From JAQYVL01 sp964578935 (GTDB lineage: Bacteria > Desulfobacterota > Desulfobacteria > Desulfobacterales > SURF-7): a DNA stretch of 27,664 nt. The notes beneath the pieces are model-generated. The model had not been told where the DNA came from. It saw only the letters and a program-made list of their open reading frames with translations, and ran no database searches. Location of the stretch: positions 1 through 27,664 of the forward strand of contig CAZOEW010000025.1 in assembly GCA_964578935.1 (NCBI GenBank), written 5' to 3'. This document shows positions 7,386 through 14,968 of this stretch, one piece after another. Made by a program: the position numbers and the translations under genes. Each line of letters starts with the position of its first letter. Position 1 is the stretch's first letter.

Positions 7386-7709
7386 TTATGTCTCGGGTAT
7401 AAAAATTTTACGTTTTTCAGGGTCACGATGCCTGCGATAGAAAATCGCCGTATGACCGATCATTCCAACCATCTCGCATCTGTTTTTCTTTTCGATAATA
7501 TCGATAAACGATTTTTTTTGTTCCTTCTCCTTAAAATCGATGAATTTCAATTTGAGAAGTTCATGCGCGTCCAGAGCCTCTTCCAAAGCGTTTGTGACTG
7601 AATCCGTAATGCCTTTTTGACCGATGTATATAACCGGTTTCATCCCATGAGCAAGTCCGCGAAGGTATTTTCTTTGAGATCCCTTCAGCTTTTCTGTAAA
7701 ATTTTCCAT
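7386..7709 (-). CDS. yhbY: YhbY/CRM-domain RNA-binding protein
   Basis: The CRS1/YhbY (CRM) fold fills the protein: a basic start (LKGSQRKYLRGLAHGMKP), then VIYIGQKGIT with the GxxG-like loop, a helix, LLKLKFIDF, and a C-terminal strand pair with GMIGHTAIFYRRH. Members associate with the large ribosomal subunit precursor or other structured RNAs. The open frame extends to 7748, overlapping the upstream gene by 17 bases, but the family begins at MENFTEKLKGSQ, so the ATG at 7709 (107 aa, close to the ~97 aa of E. coli YhbY) is preferred; neither start has a good Shine-Dalgarno. It probably shares a transcript with the gene upstream at 8103. Confidence 0.88.
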   Translation of the reverse strand: MENFTEKLKGSQRKYLRGLAHGMKPVIYIGQKGITDSVTNALEEALDAHELLKLKFIDFKEKEQKKSFIDIIEKKNRCEMVGMIGHTAIFYRRHRDPEKRKIFIPET

Positions 7710-7731
7710 ATTCAAGGTCTTTTTAAAATTG

Positions 7732-8103
7732 TTAGAATGTATTGCCATCCAGAAGGTTCTCGGCCTCGGCTATTGAATTGACACTTTTAGCGTGATATCC
7801 AACCTCCTTGGAAAGTTTGTCAAACTGAAAGTGCCCAAGTGAACCAAATTTTTTGATCACGCGCACTACTCTTGACATGCCGGCGTCGACGAGTATTTTC
7901 TGAGCCTGATAAATAAATTTTTCATCCTCATCGTTCAGGATTTCATATTCACGGAGATCCGTAATACAGTCAAATCCTTTCCTCAGATCCTGAACCACAA
8001 GTTCGATTTCCTGCATAGCGGTCGTCACCTCATTTTCTTCCGTAACACTTCCGATTGTCACATAAAGCCTGTTCTTTTCGATATCAGCTCTGACTTGATA
8101 CAT
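7732..8103 (-). CDS. Unknown small cytoplasmic protein, possibly STAS/SpoIIAA-like
   Basis: The frame opens at 8133, but the ATG at 8103 is preceded by CGGAGGT at ideal spacing, giving 123 aa starting MYQVRADIEKNRLYVTIGS. The sequence alternates short strands and helices: an N-terminal strand pair, a helix (TTAMQEIELVVQDLRKGF), then CITDLREYEIL, another helix and VVRVIKKFG. That order and the central D-L-R-E-Y resemble STAS or SpoIIAA-like domains in which a regulatory protein is shared between partners, but I cannot name a family. No signal peptide or membrane segment is visible. It lies immediately upstream of yhbY, with 22 bases from its stop to the preferred yhbY start, so the two are probably co-transcribed. 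Confidence 0.65.
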   Translation of the reverse strand: MYQVRADIEKNRLYVTIGSVTEENEVTTAMQEIELVVQDLRKGFDCITDLREYEILNDEDEKFIYQAQKILVDAGMSRVVRVIKKFGSLGHFQFDKLSKEVGYHAKSVNSIAEAENLLDGNTF

Positions 8104-8215
8104 TATGACCTCCGTTTTTGTGGAGTACATCACACCGTTTTGTAACAGATAATTTTTGAGCCATTACCCATGCACGCCCTGATCCACAGGAGTTGAAAGT
8201 TTACAGAAAACGATT

Positions 8216-10072
8216 TCAAAAGCCCGCTGCAGCACTTTCGATCTCTTCAATAAATCTGCTTTTTGCAGCAGGCTGTCCTTTCCTGAAGCTGGAATAACAG
8301 ATATAAAGATAATACGCTGCCCTCGTGATTGCAACATACATTAACCTTCTTTCTTCCTGTAATTCGGATTCCGATTCTTTTGATTTCCAGTGCGGAAAAA
8401 GATTTTCAACGCATCCAACAATAAAAACAACCGAATATTCCAGCCCCTTGCTCGCATGAATTGTGGAAAGGTTTACTCCAAGGCCATCCTCATGGTTATC
8501 TTCCCTATCTTCCCTTACCAGAGAAGCTTCTTCCAGATAATTCAGTAAAGTCTGTTTCTGCGATGCGGTATAAATGAGTTCTTCAATATTTTCAACCCGT
8601 GAGATATAAGCCTCATCTGTTTTTGAATAACTCCTCAGATAATCAAAATAACTGCTTTTTGATAAAACAACCTGAATGGCTTTCTGGGGTTCCTGGTCTC
8701 TGATTTCGTCGATAATGGAAATCAAGTCTTTCATTTTTTTGTGAATCCCCGATGCCAGGACTCTTTCATCAAGAGCCTTTCGAACTGCATCCTGCAGGCT
8801 CATATTCCCGGTCCGCATGCTTCCAATCTTCTTTATGGTAGCCGGTCCGATTCCCCGCTTTGGAGTATTCATGACTCTTTCAAAAGAAACATCATCTTTT
8901 GGAAAAACCGATGCCGCCAGATAAGAATTTATATCCAGGATCTCTTTTCTTTCAAAAAACCCCTTCGCACCCAACATGCGATAAGGGATATCAACATACC
9001 GAAATGCTTTTTCAAACGCAAGCGAGCAGAACTTGGTTCTGTATAAAACGGCAATTTTATCGTATGGAATGCCCATATCTCTCAGGACCCTGATTTTTTT
9101 GCAGACCCATCCGGCTTCTTCATCCTCATTAAAAAAATCGTGAAGCTCGACAACGCCGCCCTGCCTTTCAGCATAACATTTTTTATCCATCTTATCTTCA
9201 TTATACCCTATCAGATGGTTTGCAACCTGGACGATCTCATCTGACGAACGGTAATTTTTCTCCAGCCTGAATATCCTGGCATCATGATATTGTTTCTTAA
9301 ATGTCAAAAAATGTTTTACATTGCTTCCCCGAAAACCATATATGGCCTGCCAGTCATCTCCAACGCAGAAAAGATTTGGACCAGATAGCAGGAGACGCGT
9401 CAATTCTTCCTGTAAATTATTTGAGTCCTGGTATTCATCAACCAGTATGAACTGGAAAAACTTCTGATATTTCTGACGAACATCAGCATGATCACGCAAT
9501 AGATTTCGCGTTAAAACAAGGATATTATCAAAATCGACCGCATTCCGTTTTTTAAGTTCCGTTTCATACAAAGCATAAACATCGATTAAACGGATATGGG
9601 CCATATTCGGCCGTTGATCAAAATACTGTCCCGGGTTCCCTGAGTTTTTCGCATTTGAGATCTGTCCGAGGATTACCGGAACAATTTTTTTTTTAAAATT
9701 CAAACCCTCCATGATATCACCGAGCAACTTCCGTTGCTGGTAGCCCGCATAGATCTGGAGCGGCAAACCATACCCCAGAAGAAAACAGTGTGTTTTTAAA
9801 ATTTCAAAACAGGCGCTGTGATAGGTGCGAACCCATGGAAAACGCTCCGCAACCATCCCGGTTAATTGGACAAGACGGCTTTTCATCTCACCCGCAGCCT
9901 TGTTCGTAAATGTAATCGCAAGTATCCGTCCCGGATCATACCCATTTAAAATCAGATGCGCGATTTTTGCGGTTAACGTTCTTGTTTTTCCGGCTCCGGC
10001 ACCCGCAATAACAAGCGCAGGCGAGCCTGTATGCTCAACAGCGGTCTTCTGCTGGTCTGACAATTCCATCAT
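8216..10072 (-). CDS. UvrD/PcrA/Rep-family superfamily 1A DNA helicase
   Basis: The protein has 618 aa and every SF1A motif: Q motif LSDQQKTAV, Walker A GAGAGKT (about 24-30), Ia ITFTNKAAGEMKSR, Walker B ILVDEYQD, III VGDDWQAIYGFRGS, IV RLEKNYRS, V GLEYSVVFIVG and VI RRLMYVAITRA. It is therefore an active 3'-5' ATP-driven translocase by sequence. It is about 100 residues shorter than E. coli UvrD or PcrA because the protein ends soon after motif VI, so it lacks the C-terminal tail (Tudor-like in PcrA) that contacts RNA polymerase. Rep/PcrA-like repair or replication-restart work is likely, but the exact assignment cannot be made here. GGGGATC precedes two adjacent ATGs (10072, 10069). Confidence 0.93.
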   Translation of the reverse strand: MMELSDQQKTAVEHTGSPALVIAGAGAGKTRTLTAKIAHLILNGYDPGRILAITFTNKAAGEMKSRLVQLTGMVAERFPWVRTYHSACFEILKTHCFLLGYGLPLQIYAGYQQRKLLGDIMEGLNFKKKIVPVILGQISNAKNSGNPGQYFDQRPNMAHIRLIDVYALYETELKKRNAVDFDNILVLTRNLLRDHADVRQKYQKFFQFILVDEYQDSNNLQEELTRLLLSGPNLFCVGDDWQAIYGFRGSNVKHFLTFKKQYHDARIFRLEKNYRSSDEIVQVANHLIGYNEDKMDKKCYAERQGGVVELHDFFNEDEEAGWVCKKIRVLRDMGIPYDKIAVLYRTKFCSLAFEKAFRYVDIPYRMLGAKGFFERKEILDINSYLAASVFPKDDVSFERVMNTPKRGIGPATIKKIGSMRTGNMSLQDAVRKALDERVLASGIHKKMKDLISIIDEIRDQEPQKAIQVVLSKSSYFDYLRSYSKTDEAYISRVENIEELIYTASQKQTLLNYLEEASLVREDREDNHEDGLGVNLSTIHASKGLEYSVVFIVGCVENLFPHWKSKESESELQEERRLMYVAITRAAYYLYICYSSFRKGQPAAKSRFIEEIESAAAGF

Positions 10073-10426
10073 TATCGATCCCCATGTTTATCAATCTTCT
10101 TGAAGCCCGTCTGAAACTATATTCCGGCACATAAGACATAAGCATTTGAAAACTTCAAGTGAAAAGCATCACACCTCAGGCATAAACCCTGATTCGGTTC
10201 CTCTTGCCGCTTCAATCAGAGGGGCTGATCTCGTATTGGAATTTTATATTCTATGTCTCACGGGGGAACGCAATTCGATTGAAAGGATCAGAACAAGATG
10301 AATGGTTCCGGAATCATAGCTCACAAACACAGCGTTTGAAGGCAAATCTCCGGATGTGGAAATGGCGGGGAATCATCCTTGTCGGAATCAACTGTTTTAT
10401 TTCTCAGTAAGAAAAATATGTTAAAT
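10073..10426. other. Intergenic region without a recognised gene
   Basis: This 354-base spacer upstream of the helicase contains an inverted repeat CTGATT/AATCAG (10189-10194, 10214-10219) and three short GGAATCA copies between 10310 and 10390. A 68-codon plus-strand frame at 10204-10410 lacks a ribosome binding site and has an unusual tryptophan-rich composition, so I do not call it. No clear terminator follows the M23 gene. Confidence 0.4.
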
Positions 10427-11392
10427 TCAGGAATCCTTCCTTGTTGAATTTCTTTCCGCATAGAAATCCAGAATATAGTTCTGAGGATTCATCTGAACTC
10501 CATTTAAGCGCACCTCATAATGGAGATGAGGGCCTGTGGCTCTGCCGCTGCTTCCAATATGGGCAATGATTTCCCCTCTTTTTACGCTATCGCCGGATTT
10601 TTTTAAAATTTTGGAGCAATGGGCATAGCGGGTTGTAATACCATGACCGTGATCAATGATCACGGCTTTTCCGAGAAGACCTTTCACGCCTGAAAATGTT
10701 ACGATACCATCTGCCGTGGCAATGATGGGACTTCCGTTTGCCGCTGCAATATCAAGCCCTTTGTGCATCTCACGCCTGTTCGTAAAAGGAGAGATTCTGT
10801 ACCCGAACCAGGATGAAATCCAACCGTTTGCGGGAAGAATAGAAGGTGTCGAGGCCAGAATATTGCGCTTCTCTTCAAGGCTTTTCAATATCGATTCAAA
10901 CCCGTTATGCTGTTTGATAGCTGCAACATCAAGGCTGTCCACCTGCTCATGCATCTCGCGTATCAACGTGCGATGCATGTTATTCTCCAGAGATATGGAA
11001 GGATTCAAATCTTCAGGGATCGATCCTCCGACACCAAAAAGGCTCTCATTATCTCCTGGCTTTTCAATGTTTGCGATAATTCTTATTTTTTTCTCAAATT
11101 GATTTAAATCAAGCAACCTACTTTTCAATACATTGATATCATTTGCAAACGTCTCGATCTGTTGTTTCTGGGCTTCAATCTCCTTGAGCTGATTTGTTAT
11201 ATTCAGCCGCAACGATCGATTGTCTGACAATGTCCGGTTGTAAGTAACATATCGAAGAACCATCGTACCGGCAAAAATCAGAAGAGCTGTCACCAACAAA
11301 CCGGCAAAAATTATCGACGTTCTGGAAAATGTTACCTGATTAATCTTGGAAGAAGCGTCTCGGAAAACAACAAAAGTAATTTTTTTACGCAT
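10427..11392 (-). CDS. Membrane-anchored M23 (LytM-type) peptidase
   Basis: From the preferred ATG at 11392 the protein has 321 aa. A short cytoplasmic basic start (MRKKITFVVFRD) is followed by one transmembrane helix (TSIIFAGLLVTALLIFAGTM), a coiled-coil region (about 60-110), a linker and a C-terminal M23 domain. The zinc and catalytic residues are present: HKGLDIA (first H and D), HGHGITTRYAH and GPHLHYEV. So it should cut peptidoglycan cross-bridges or, through its coiled coil, activate another hydrolase, with the domain in the periplasm. The open frame extends to 11482, but the extra 30 residues are not family-like. Membrane-anchored M23 proteins of this layout are common in deltaproteobacteria and act in cell-wall growth or separation. 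It is not obviously in an operon. Confidence 0.88.
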   Translation of the reverse strand: MRKKITFVVFRDASSKINQVTFSRTSIIFAGLLVTALLIFAGTMVLRYVTYNRTLSDNRSLRLNITNQLKEIEAQKQQIETFANDINVLKSRLLDLNQFEKKIRIIANIEKPGDNESLFGVGGSIPEDLNPSISLENNMHRTLIREMHEQVDSLDVAAIKQHNGFESILKSLEEKRNILASTPSILPANGWISSWFGYRISPFTNRREMHKGLDIAAANGSPIIATADGIVTFSGVKGLLGKAVIIDHGHGITTRYAHCSKILKKSGDSVKRGEIIAHIGSSGRATGPHLHYEVRLNGVQMNPQNYILDFYAERNSTRKDS

Positions 11393-11840
11393 GGCAGTTT
11401 TCACACCTTGACCCCGTATGGATTTTAACTCCAGTTTTTTCCAAAGAAAACACCTTATCCTATTCAAATCTACGGTATTCATATCAAATCATCTCTTAAC
11501 GACAACTTTTTTTCACCTGACTGATGATCCGATACTGCTAAAGTGTAGCAAAACCAATGCCATATAAACAACAAACGACCAATGAATGCACAATCTTTCT
11601 ATTTCTGAATTATTTCAGAAAGATAAAGAGCCGAGACCTAACAAAATCAAGTAACTTGGAATAAATTCAATATATAACAATCAAAAACCGTATTGTCTGT
11701 CAACTTATTTATAATGATTTGTGCATTTTTTCCCAAATTTCAACCCGGTAACCTACACATATAATTCAAGCATTGTCCCCGCATATTGCCGTTTTGCGGC
11801 AAAATTTTGCCAATTTTCGGCAAAAATGTAACCGTCAGTT
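11393..11840. other. Intergenic region with several inverted repeats
   Basis: No gene is seen. It contains a perfect 8-bp stem TTTCTGAA-TTAT-TTCAGAAA at 11602-11621, a TTGACA on the minus strand near 11700 without a convincing -10, and the overlapping CGGCAAAA repeats at 11786-11825 described separately. Confidence 0.5.
11786..11825 (-). terminator. Overlapping inverted repeats below the metallophosphoesterase gene
   Basis: Three inverted repeats overlap: TTGCCG/CGGCAA (11786-11791, 11797-11802), the perfect 14-bp palindrome GGCAAAATTTTGCC (11798-11811) and TTTTGCC/GGCAAAA (11805-11811, 11819-11825). On the minus strand the first stem met by polymerase ends in AAAATTTT, so termination of the phosphoesterase transcript is plausible. 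Confidence 0.5.
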
Positions 11841-12485
11841 CTACTCCTCTATAAATAACACGGAAGGTTTTTTTTCACTGTTCAATTTTATTAAAGCACC
11901 AGCGCCTGTTTTTCCGATGGAGCAATTCACGACAAGGGTTTCCCCGATAAAGCCGCTCCCGGCATCCTCATGAATATGACCGCAGATACAAAGAGCCGGC
12001 TGATGTTCAGAGACCATTGAAGATAGAATTCGGCTTCCAGCATGAAACCGTCCGAAAACCCTGTCAAGCATACCAAATGGAGGTGGGTGAACGACAATTA
12101 CGGAATGTTGCTCAAGCCTTGATACCATCTTTTCGACAATATGTTTTTCCCATAAAGAGACCTTTGACCAGAAGGGCAACGGTATTGTCCCCCCCAGCCC
12201 TGTAAATGTAATCCCCTCCGAACAAAACTTCTGCAAATGAAGAGATGAAATATTGGACGATTCTGAAATCAAGGTTTCAACAATGGGAAAATCAGAATTA
12301 CCGCGAACAGCCAAAACAGGAATTGACATGCCTTTCAGGCATTCGATGGTTCTGACAGGGTATACATAGTTGGTAATGTCTCCTGCCACCACAAGCATAT
12401 CGGGTTTATGTTCCAGTATGTTTTTTTTTATAAGAGCCAGTTTTTCCGGCTTTCCATGAATATCTGCCACGGCATATAGTATCAT
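11841..12485 (-). CDS. Metallophosphoesterase (calcineurin-like fold)
   Basis: Starting at the ATG at 12485 the protein has 214 aa and opens with MILYAVADIHG, the first metal-binding motif (D8, H10). GDI (D36), GNSD (N63, D65), a VVHPPPFGM histidine and CGHIHED follow in the usual order, so the two-metal site is complete. This small family is often annotated as YfcE/MPP-type or Icc-like phosphodiesterase; the substrate cannot be read from sequence. The open frame extends to 12572, but those 29 residues have no homology-like features, and the family begins at the DIHG strand. AAGG lies about 12 bases upstream of the chosen ATG. It is cytoplasmic and stands alone, with possible hairpin terminators downstream. 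Confidence 0.85.
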   Translation of the reverse strand: MILYAVADIHGKPEKLALIKKNILEHKPDMLVVAGDITNYVYPVRTIECLKGMSIPVLAVRGNSDFPIVETLISESSNISSLHLQKFCSEGITFTGLGGTIPLPFWSKVSLWEKHIVEKMVSRLEQHSVIVVHPPPFGMLDRVFGRFHAGSRILSSMVSEHQPALCICGHIHEDAGSGFIGETLVVNCSIGKTGAGALIKLNSEKKPSVLFIEE

Positions 12486-13143
12486 TTTTGCTGGCCTTCT
12501 GTCGTGCAGCGCTTTTAAACAAAAAGCTATGATTGAAATTGAGCGATTGTTGAGTTTGCCGCAGCCAAGCAAGTTGAGCGCAGCGAGATCCCGCCCTGTA
12601 AGTTTTAAATTTTAAAAATTCAAATAGATAGAATCATTTATAAAATTTTTCAGAAAATTTTTTATCATCTATAAACCGAAGGATGGATATCCGTCAAGCC
12701 ATGATGAAGGGGATACCGGACAATCCATTGATGTTCTGCTGAAAAAAACGTTGTGATGAAAAAAAATGATGGTTAGGCGGCTATGCATGCAGCAGGCTGC
12801 AAGGTATGTTTTGGCAATCCTGACCGATCTCTGCTTTTCAGAGATTGATTTCGATCCGGCGCCTGTTCGTTTATGGAAATTATCCTATTTTTTGAAATTT
12901 GTCCTGAAATGCAGGACAGAAAATCCTGTAATTTAAAGACCGCACTGCAACGTACGGGATAAAAAATAATATCCTATTGTAAATATTGTGAAAAAAAATT
13001 CTCATTTTTTTGTCAGACTGGCACAGGACTTGTAGAAAGAATTGTAGAAAGAAATCGAGCAGCATCTTCGGTATGAATCAAGACCTTTTTTTACAAAGAA
13101 AAAGAATATCCTCAAAAACGTTAAGGGGCAAAAGGTAACCTCC
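12486..13143. other. Long intergenic region upstream of the HD-GYP gene
   Basis: I see no gene in this 658-base stretch. It holds a hairpin ATCTCTG-CTTTT-CAGAGAT (12827-12845), a second hairpin TGTCCTG-AAATG-CAGGACA (12900-12918) followed by a competing TCCTGT (12923-12928), and a near-consensus sigma-54 promoter at 13019-13034. A 61-codon minus-strand frame (12880-13065) rich in Phe and Leu is probably not coding. Confidence 0.5.
13019..13034 (+). promoter_or_regulatory. Near-consensus sigma-54 promoter upstream of the HD-GYP gene
   Basis: TGGCAC, five bases, then TTGTA gives GG (13020-13021) and GT (13032-13033) with the required 10-base spacing. The -24 element is perfect; the -12 element has GT in place of GC. 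It points at the gene starting at 13144, leaving a leader of about 100 bases. Confidence 0.45.
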
Positions 13144-14286
13144 ATGACAATCGATGACAAAATTGATGTATTGGTTGTTGACGATGAGCCGTCAATACGA
13201 AAACTGTTGTATCAGTTTCTTAGCAGAGCCGATTTTCAGTGTGTCACTGCAGAAAGCGGAGGAGAGGCACTAATCATCATGGATAAAAAAAAAGTGGATG
13301 TTGTGGTTACCGATATTCACATGCCGGGGATCAACGGAATTGATCTGGTTCGAATCATAAAAAACAAATATGATTCCGATATCATTGTTATGACAGGCTA
13401 TCTGTCCGACTTTAATTATGAAAAAATGATAGAAGCAGGCGCCAGCGATTTTATTACCAAACCCATCAGTTCGAAAGAACTTGCTCTCCGGGTGAATCGC
13501 ATTCTGAGGGAGCGCAAGCTTTTATCCGATCGCAAAAAAGCACATGAGAAACTGCAGGCAGCCCATGACGCACTGCATGAATCTTGTCTGGATACCATTA
13601 ATCGACTGGTACTTGCAACCGAGTATAAGGACGAAGATACCGGAGATCACATCGTTCGGATGTGTAAATACTGCGCATTAATTGCTGAAAAACTCGGTCT
13701 GCCTGATGAAGAGGTGCAAAACATCCAATCAGCCACCCCAATGCATGATATCGGCAAGGTCGGAATACCCGATAAAATTATCATAAAACCCGGGAAATTA
13801 ACCCCTAAGGAGTTTGAAATCATGAAAACCCATACCATTATCGGGGCCAAAATCCTTGAAGGATCAAAATCGGAAATTTTGCGGATGGGTCAAAAAATTG
13901 CCATTTCACACCATGAAAAATGGGATGGAACCGGCTATCCTTACGGAATCGGCGGAGCCCAAATTCCCTTTGTCGGAAGAATCGTCGCACTCGCAGACAC
14001 ATTTGATGCCCTCACTTCCAGGCGGCCTTATAAGAACCCTTACCCCATCGAGATAGCCAGTAGAATCATCGTGAAAGACCGGGAGCGAAGTTTTGATCCG
14101 GAGATCGTCGATATATTTATCAGAAATATAAATGGATTTGAGAAGATTCAAACCGAAACCGGCAGACTTGATCAGATCGCAACAGATGACTTCAAATGGA
14201 GTGAACGAGACTGCGAGGCTGGTCTTTTTAATGAATACCTGAGAAACGAAAGACAGCCAGTCGCTGTAAATCAAATTTCGATTTGA
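13144..14286 (+). CDS. Receiver-HD-GYP response regulator, c-di-GMP phosphodiesterase (RpfG-like)
   Basis: This 380-aa protein has an N-terminal receiver (D13-D14, phosphoacceptor D57 in VTDIHMP, T84, K106), a helical linker (about 118-148) and an HD-GYP domain (about 150-345). HDIGK carries the HD pair at 201-202, and HHEKWDGTGYP carries the GYP at 264-266, so both signature motifs are intact and it should hydrolyse c-di-GMP. The PilZ gene at the left edge is a potential receptor for the same messenger. The ATG at 13144 follows AAAAGG at eight bases. The upstream region has a candidate sigma-54 promoter, so one of the activators in the window, or another, could drive it. No cognate kinase is adjacent. 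A small unknown membrane protein gene follows 162 bases downstream. Confidence 0.93.
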   Translation: MTIDDKIDVLVVDDEPSIRKLLYQFLSRADFQCVTAESGGEALIIMDKKKVDVVVTDIHMPGINGIDLVRIIKNKYDSDIIVMTGYLSDFNYEKMIEAGASDFITKPISSKELALRVNRILRERKLLSDRKKAHEKLQAAHDALHESCLDTINRLVLATEYKDEDTGDHIVRMCKYCALIAEKLGLPDEEVQNIQSATPMHDIGKVGIPDKIIIKPGKLTPKEFEIMKTHTIIGAKILEGSKSEILRMGQKIAISHHEKWDGTGYPYGIGGAQIPFVGRIVALADTFDALTSRRPYKNPYPIEIASRIIVKDRERSFDPEIVDIFIRNINGFEKIQTETGRLDQIATDDFKWSERDCEAGLFNEYLRNERQPVAVNQISI

Positions 14287-14448
14287 CCCTTTCATTCCAT
14301 CCCTCATTAACAACCAAACATTATTAACCAAAATACTTGTTTCATCGCCCATTATATGTTATGGGGAACTGGATTTTCGCGTTAATCCTTTATTAAATTT
14401 TTATTATATATATCATATAGTTATTAGAATCGAAAGGATGGATACCCA

Positions 14449-14922
14449 ATGCCCCGAGACAACAGGTTCACGCCTTTGGCAATTCCCATCATTATCGGAG
14501 TTGTCCTGCAGATACTTTTTATCTTTCCAGACAGAAGAGATACGCCGACAAAAGCGATAACCGAATTTACAGAGGCCTATTTTAACGTAGACAGATCAAT
14601 GATCGACAGGCTTTGCGATCAAAGCAAAACCGTTAATGATGTGGATGTTGTGGATCGGTACATTGAAACAAAATCCAAAGATGCCGCGGATCGAGGATTC
14701 GGAATGTTTTATATGAAAGACAGGGTTTCTGATCTGAGGACCCGACTGATCAGTCGTGATGATTCATCAGCGACATTGAGACTGACGGCAAAGGTTAAAC
14801 CGCCTCTGAAAGCCTTTTTTACCGGGGAAGGATACCGATCCATCGACGAGGTCGTCACCGTAATCAATGAAGATGGGAAATGGAAAGTCTGCGGCAATAT
14901 TTTTTCGTTAGCGGAACGGTAA
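14449..14922 (+). CDS. Membrane-anchored protein of unknown function, NTF2-like in outline
   Basis: The 157-aa protein has a hydrophobic N-terminal segment (LAIPIIIGVVLQILFIF, about 11-27) that should act as a signal anchor, followed by an exported domain of about 125 residues. That domain starts with a helix (TKAITEFTEAYFNVDRSMIDRLC) and finishes with strands (SATLRLTAKVKPPL, VVTVINEDGKWKVCGNIFSL). Helix first, then a curved sheet ending in a W-K-V strand, is typical of NTF2-like or lumazine-binding-like small domains, but I cannot assign a family. AAGGATGG precedes the ATG. It follows the HD-GYP gene on the same strand, perhaps on a separate transcript. It is convergent with the mutase gene, with a hairpin at 14936-14968 between them. 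Confidence 0.7.
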   Translation: MPRDNRFTPLAIPIIIGVVLQILFIFPDRRDTPTKAITEFTEAYFNVDRSMIDRLCDQSKTVNDVDVVDRYIETKSKDAADRGFGMFYMKDRVSDLRTRLISRDDSSATLRLTAKVKPPLKAFFTGEGYRSIDEVVTVINEDGKWKVCGNIFSLAER

Positions 14923-14935
14923 CCGAAAATCTGAA

Positions 14936-14968
14936 TGTAAACGATTCGCTTCAAGGCGATCGATTACA
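14936..14968. terminator. Hairpin at a convergent gene junction
   Basis: TGTAA-A-CGAT-T-CGC pairs with GCG-A-TCG-ATTACA across a TTCAAG loop, giving a stem of about 12 pairs with one mismatch and one bulge. It lies just past the plus-strand gene and over the last codons of the mutase gene. There is no T tract, so it is a weak terminator candidate for either strand. Confidence 0.35.

Noticed and set aside
10204..10410. 68-codon plus-strand frame
   Set aside because: No ribosome binding site, unusual composition and no recognisable pattern.
11798..11811. GGCAAAATTTTGCC as a sigma-54 promoter
   Set aside because: The GG to GC spacing is nine bases instead of ten; the element is a perfect palindrome and fits a terminator or repeat better.
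12880..13065. 61-codon minus-strand Phe/Leu-rich frame
   Set aside because: It overlaps a sigma-54-like promoter and an AT-rich non-coding stretch and has no ribosome binding site.
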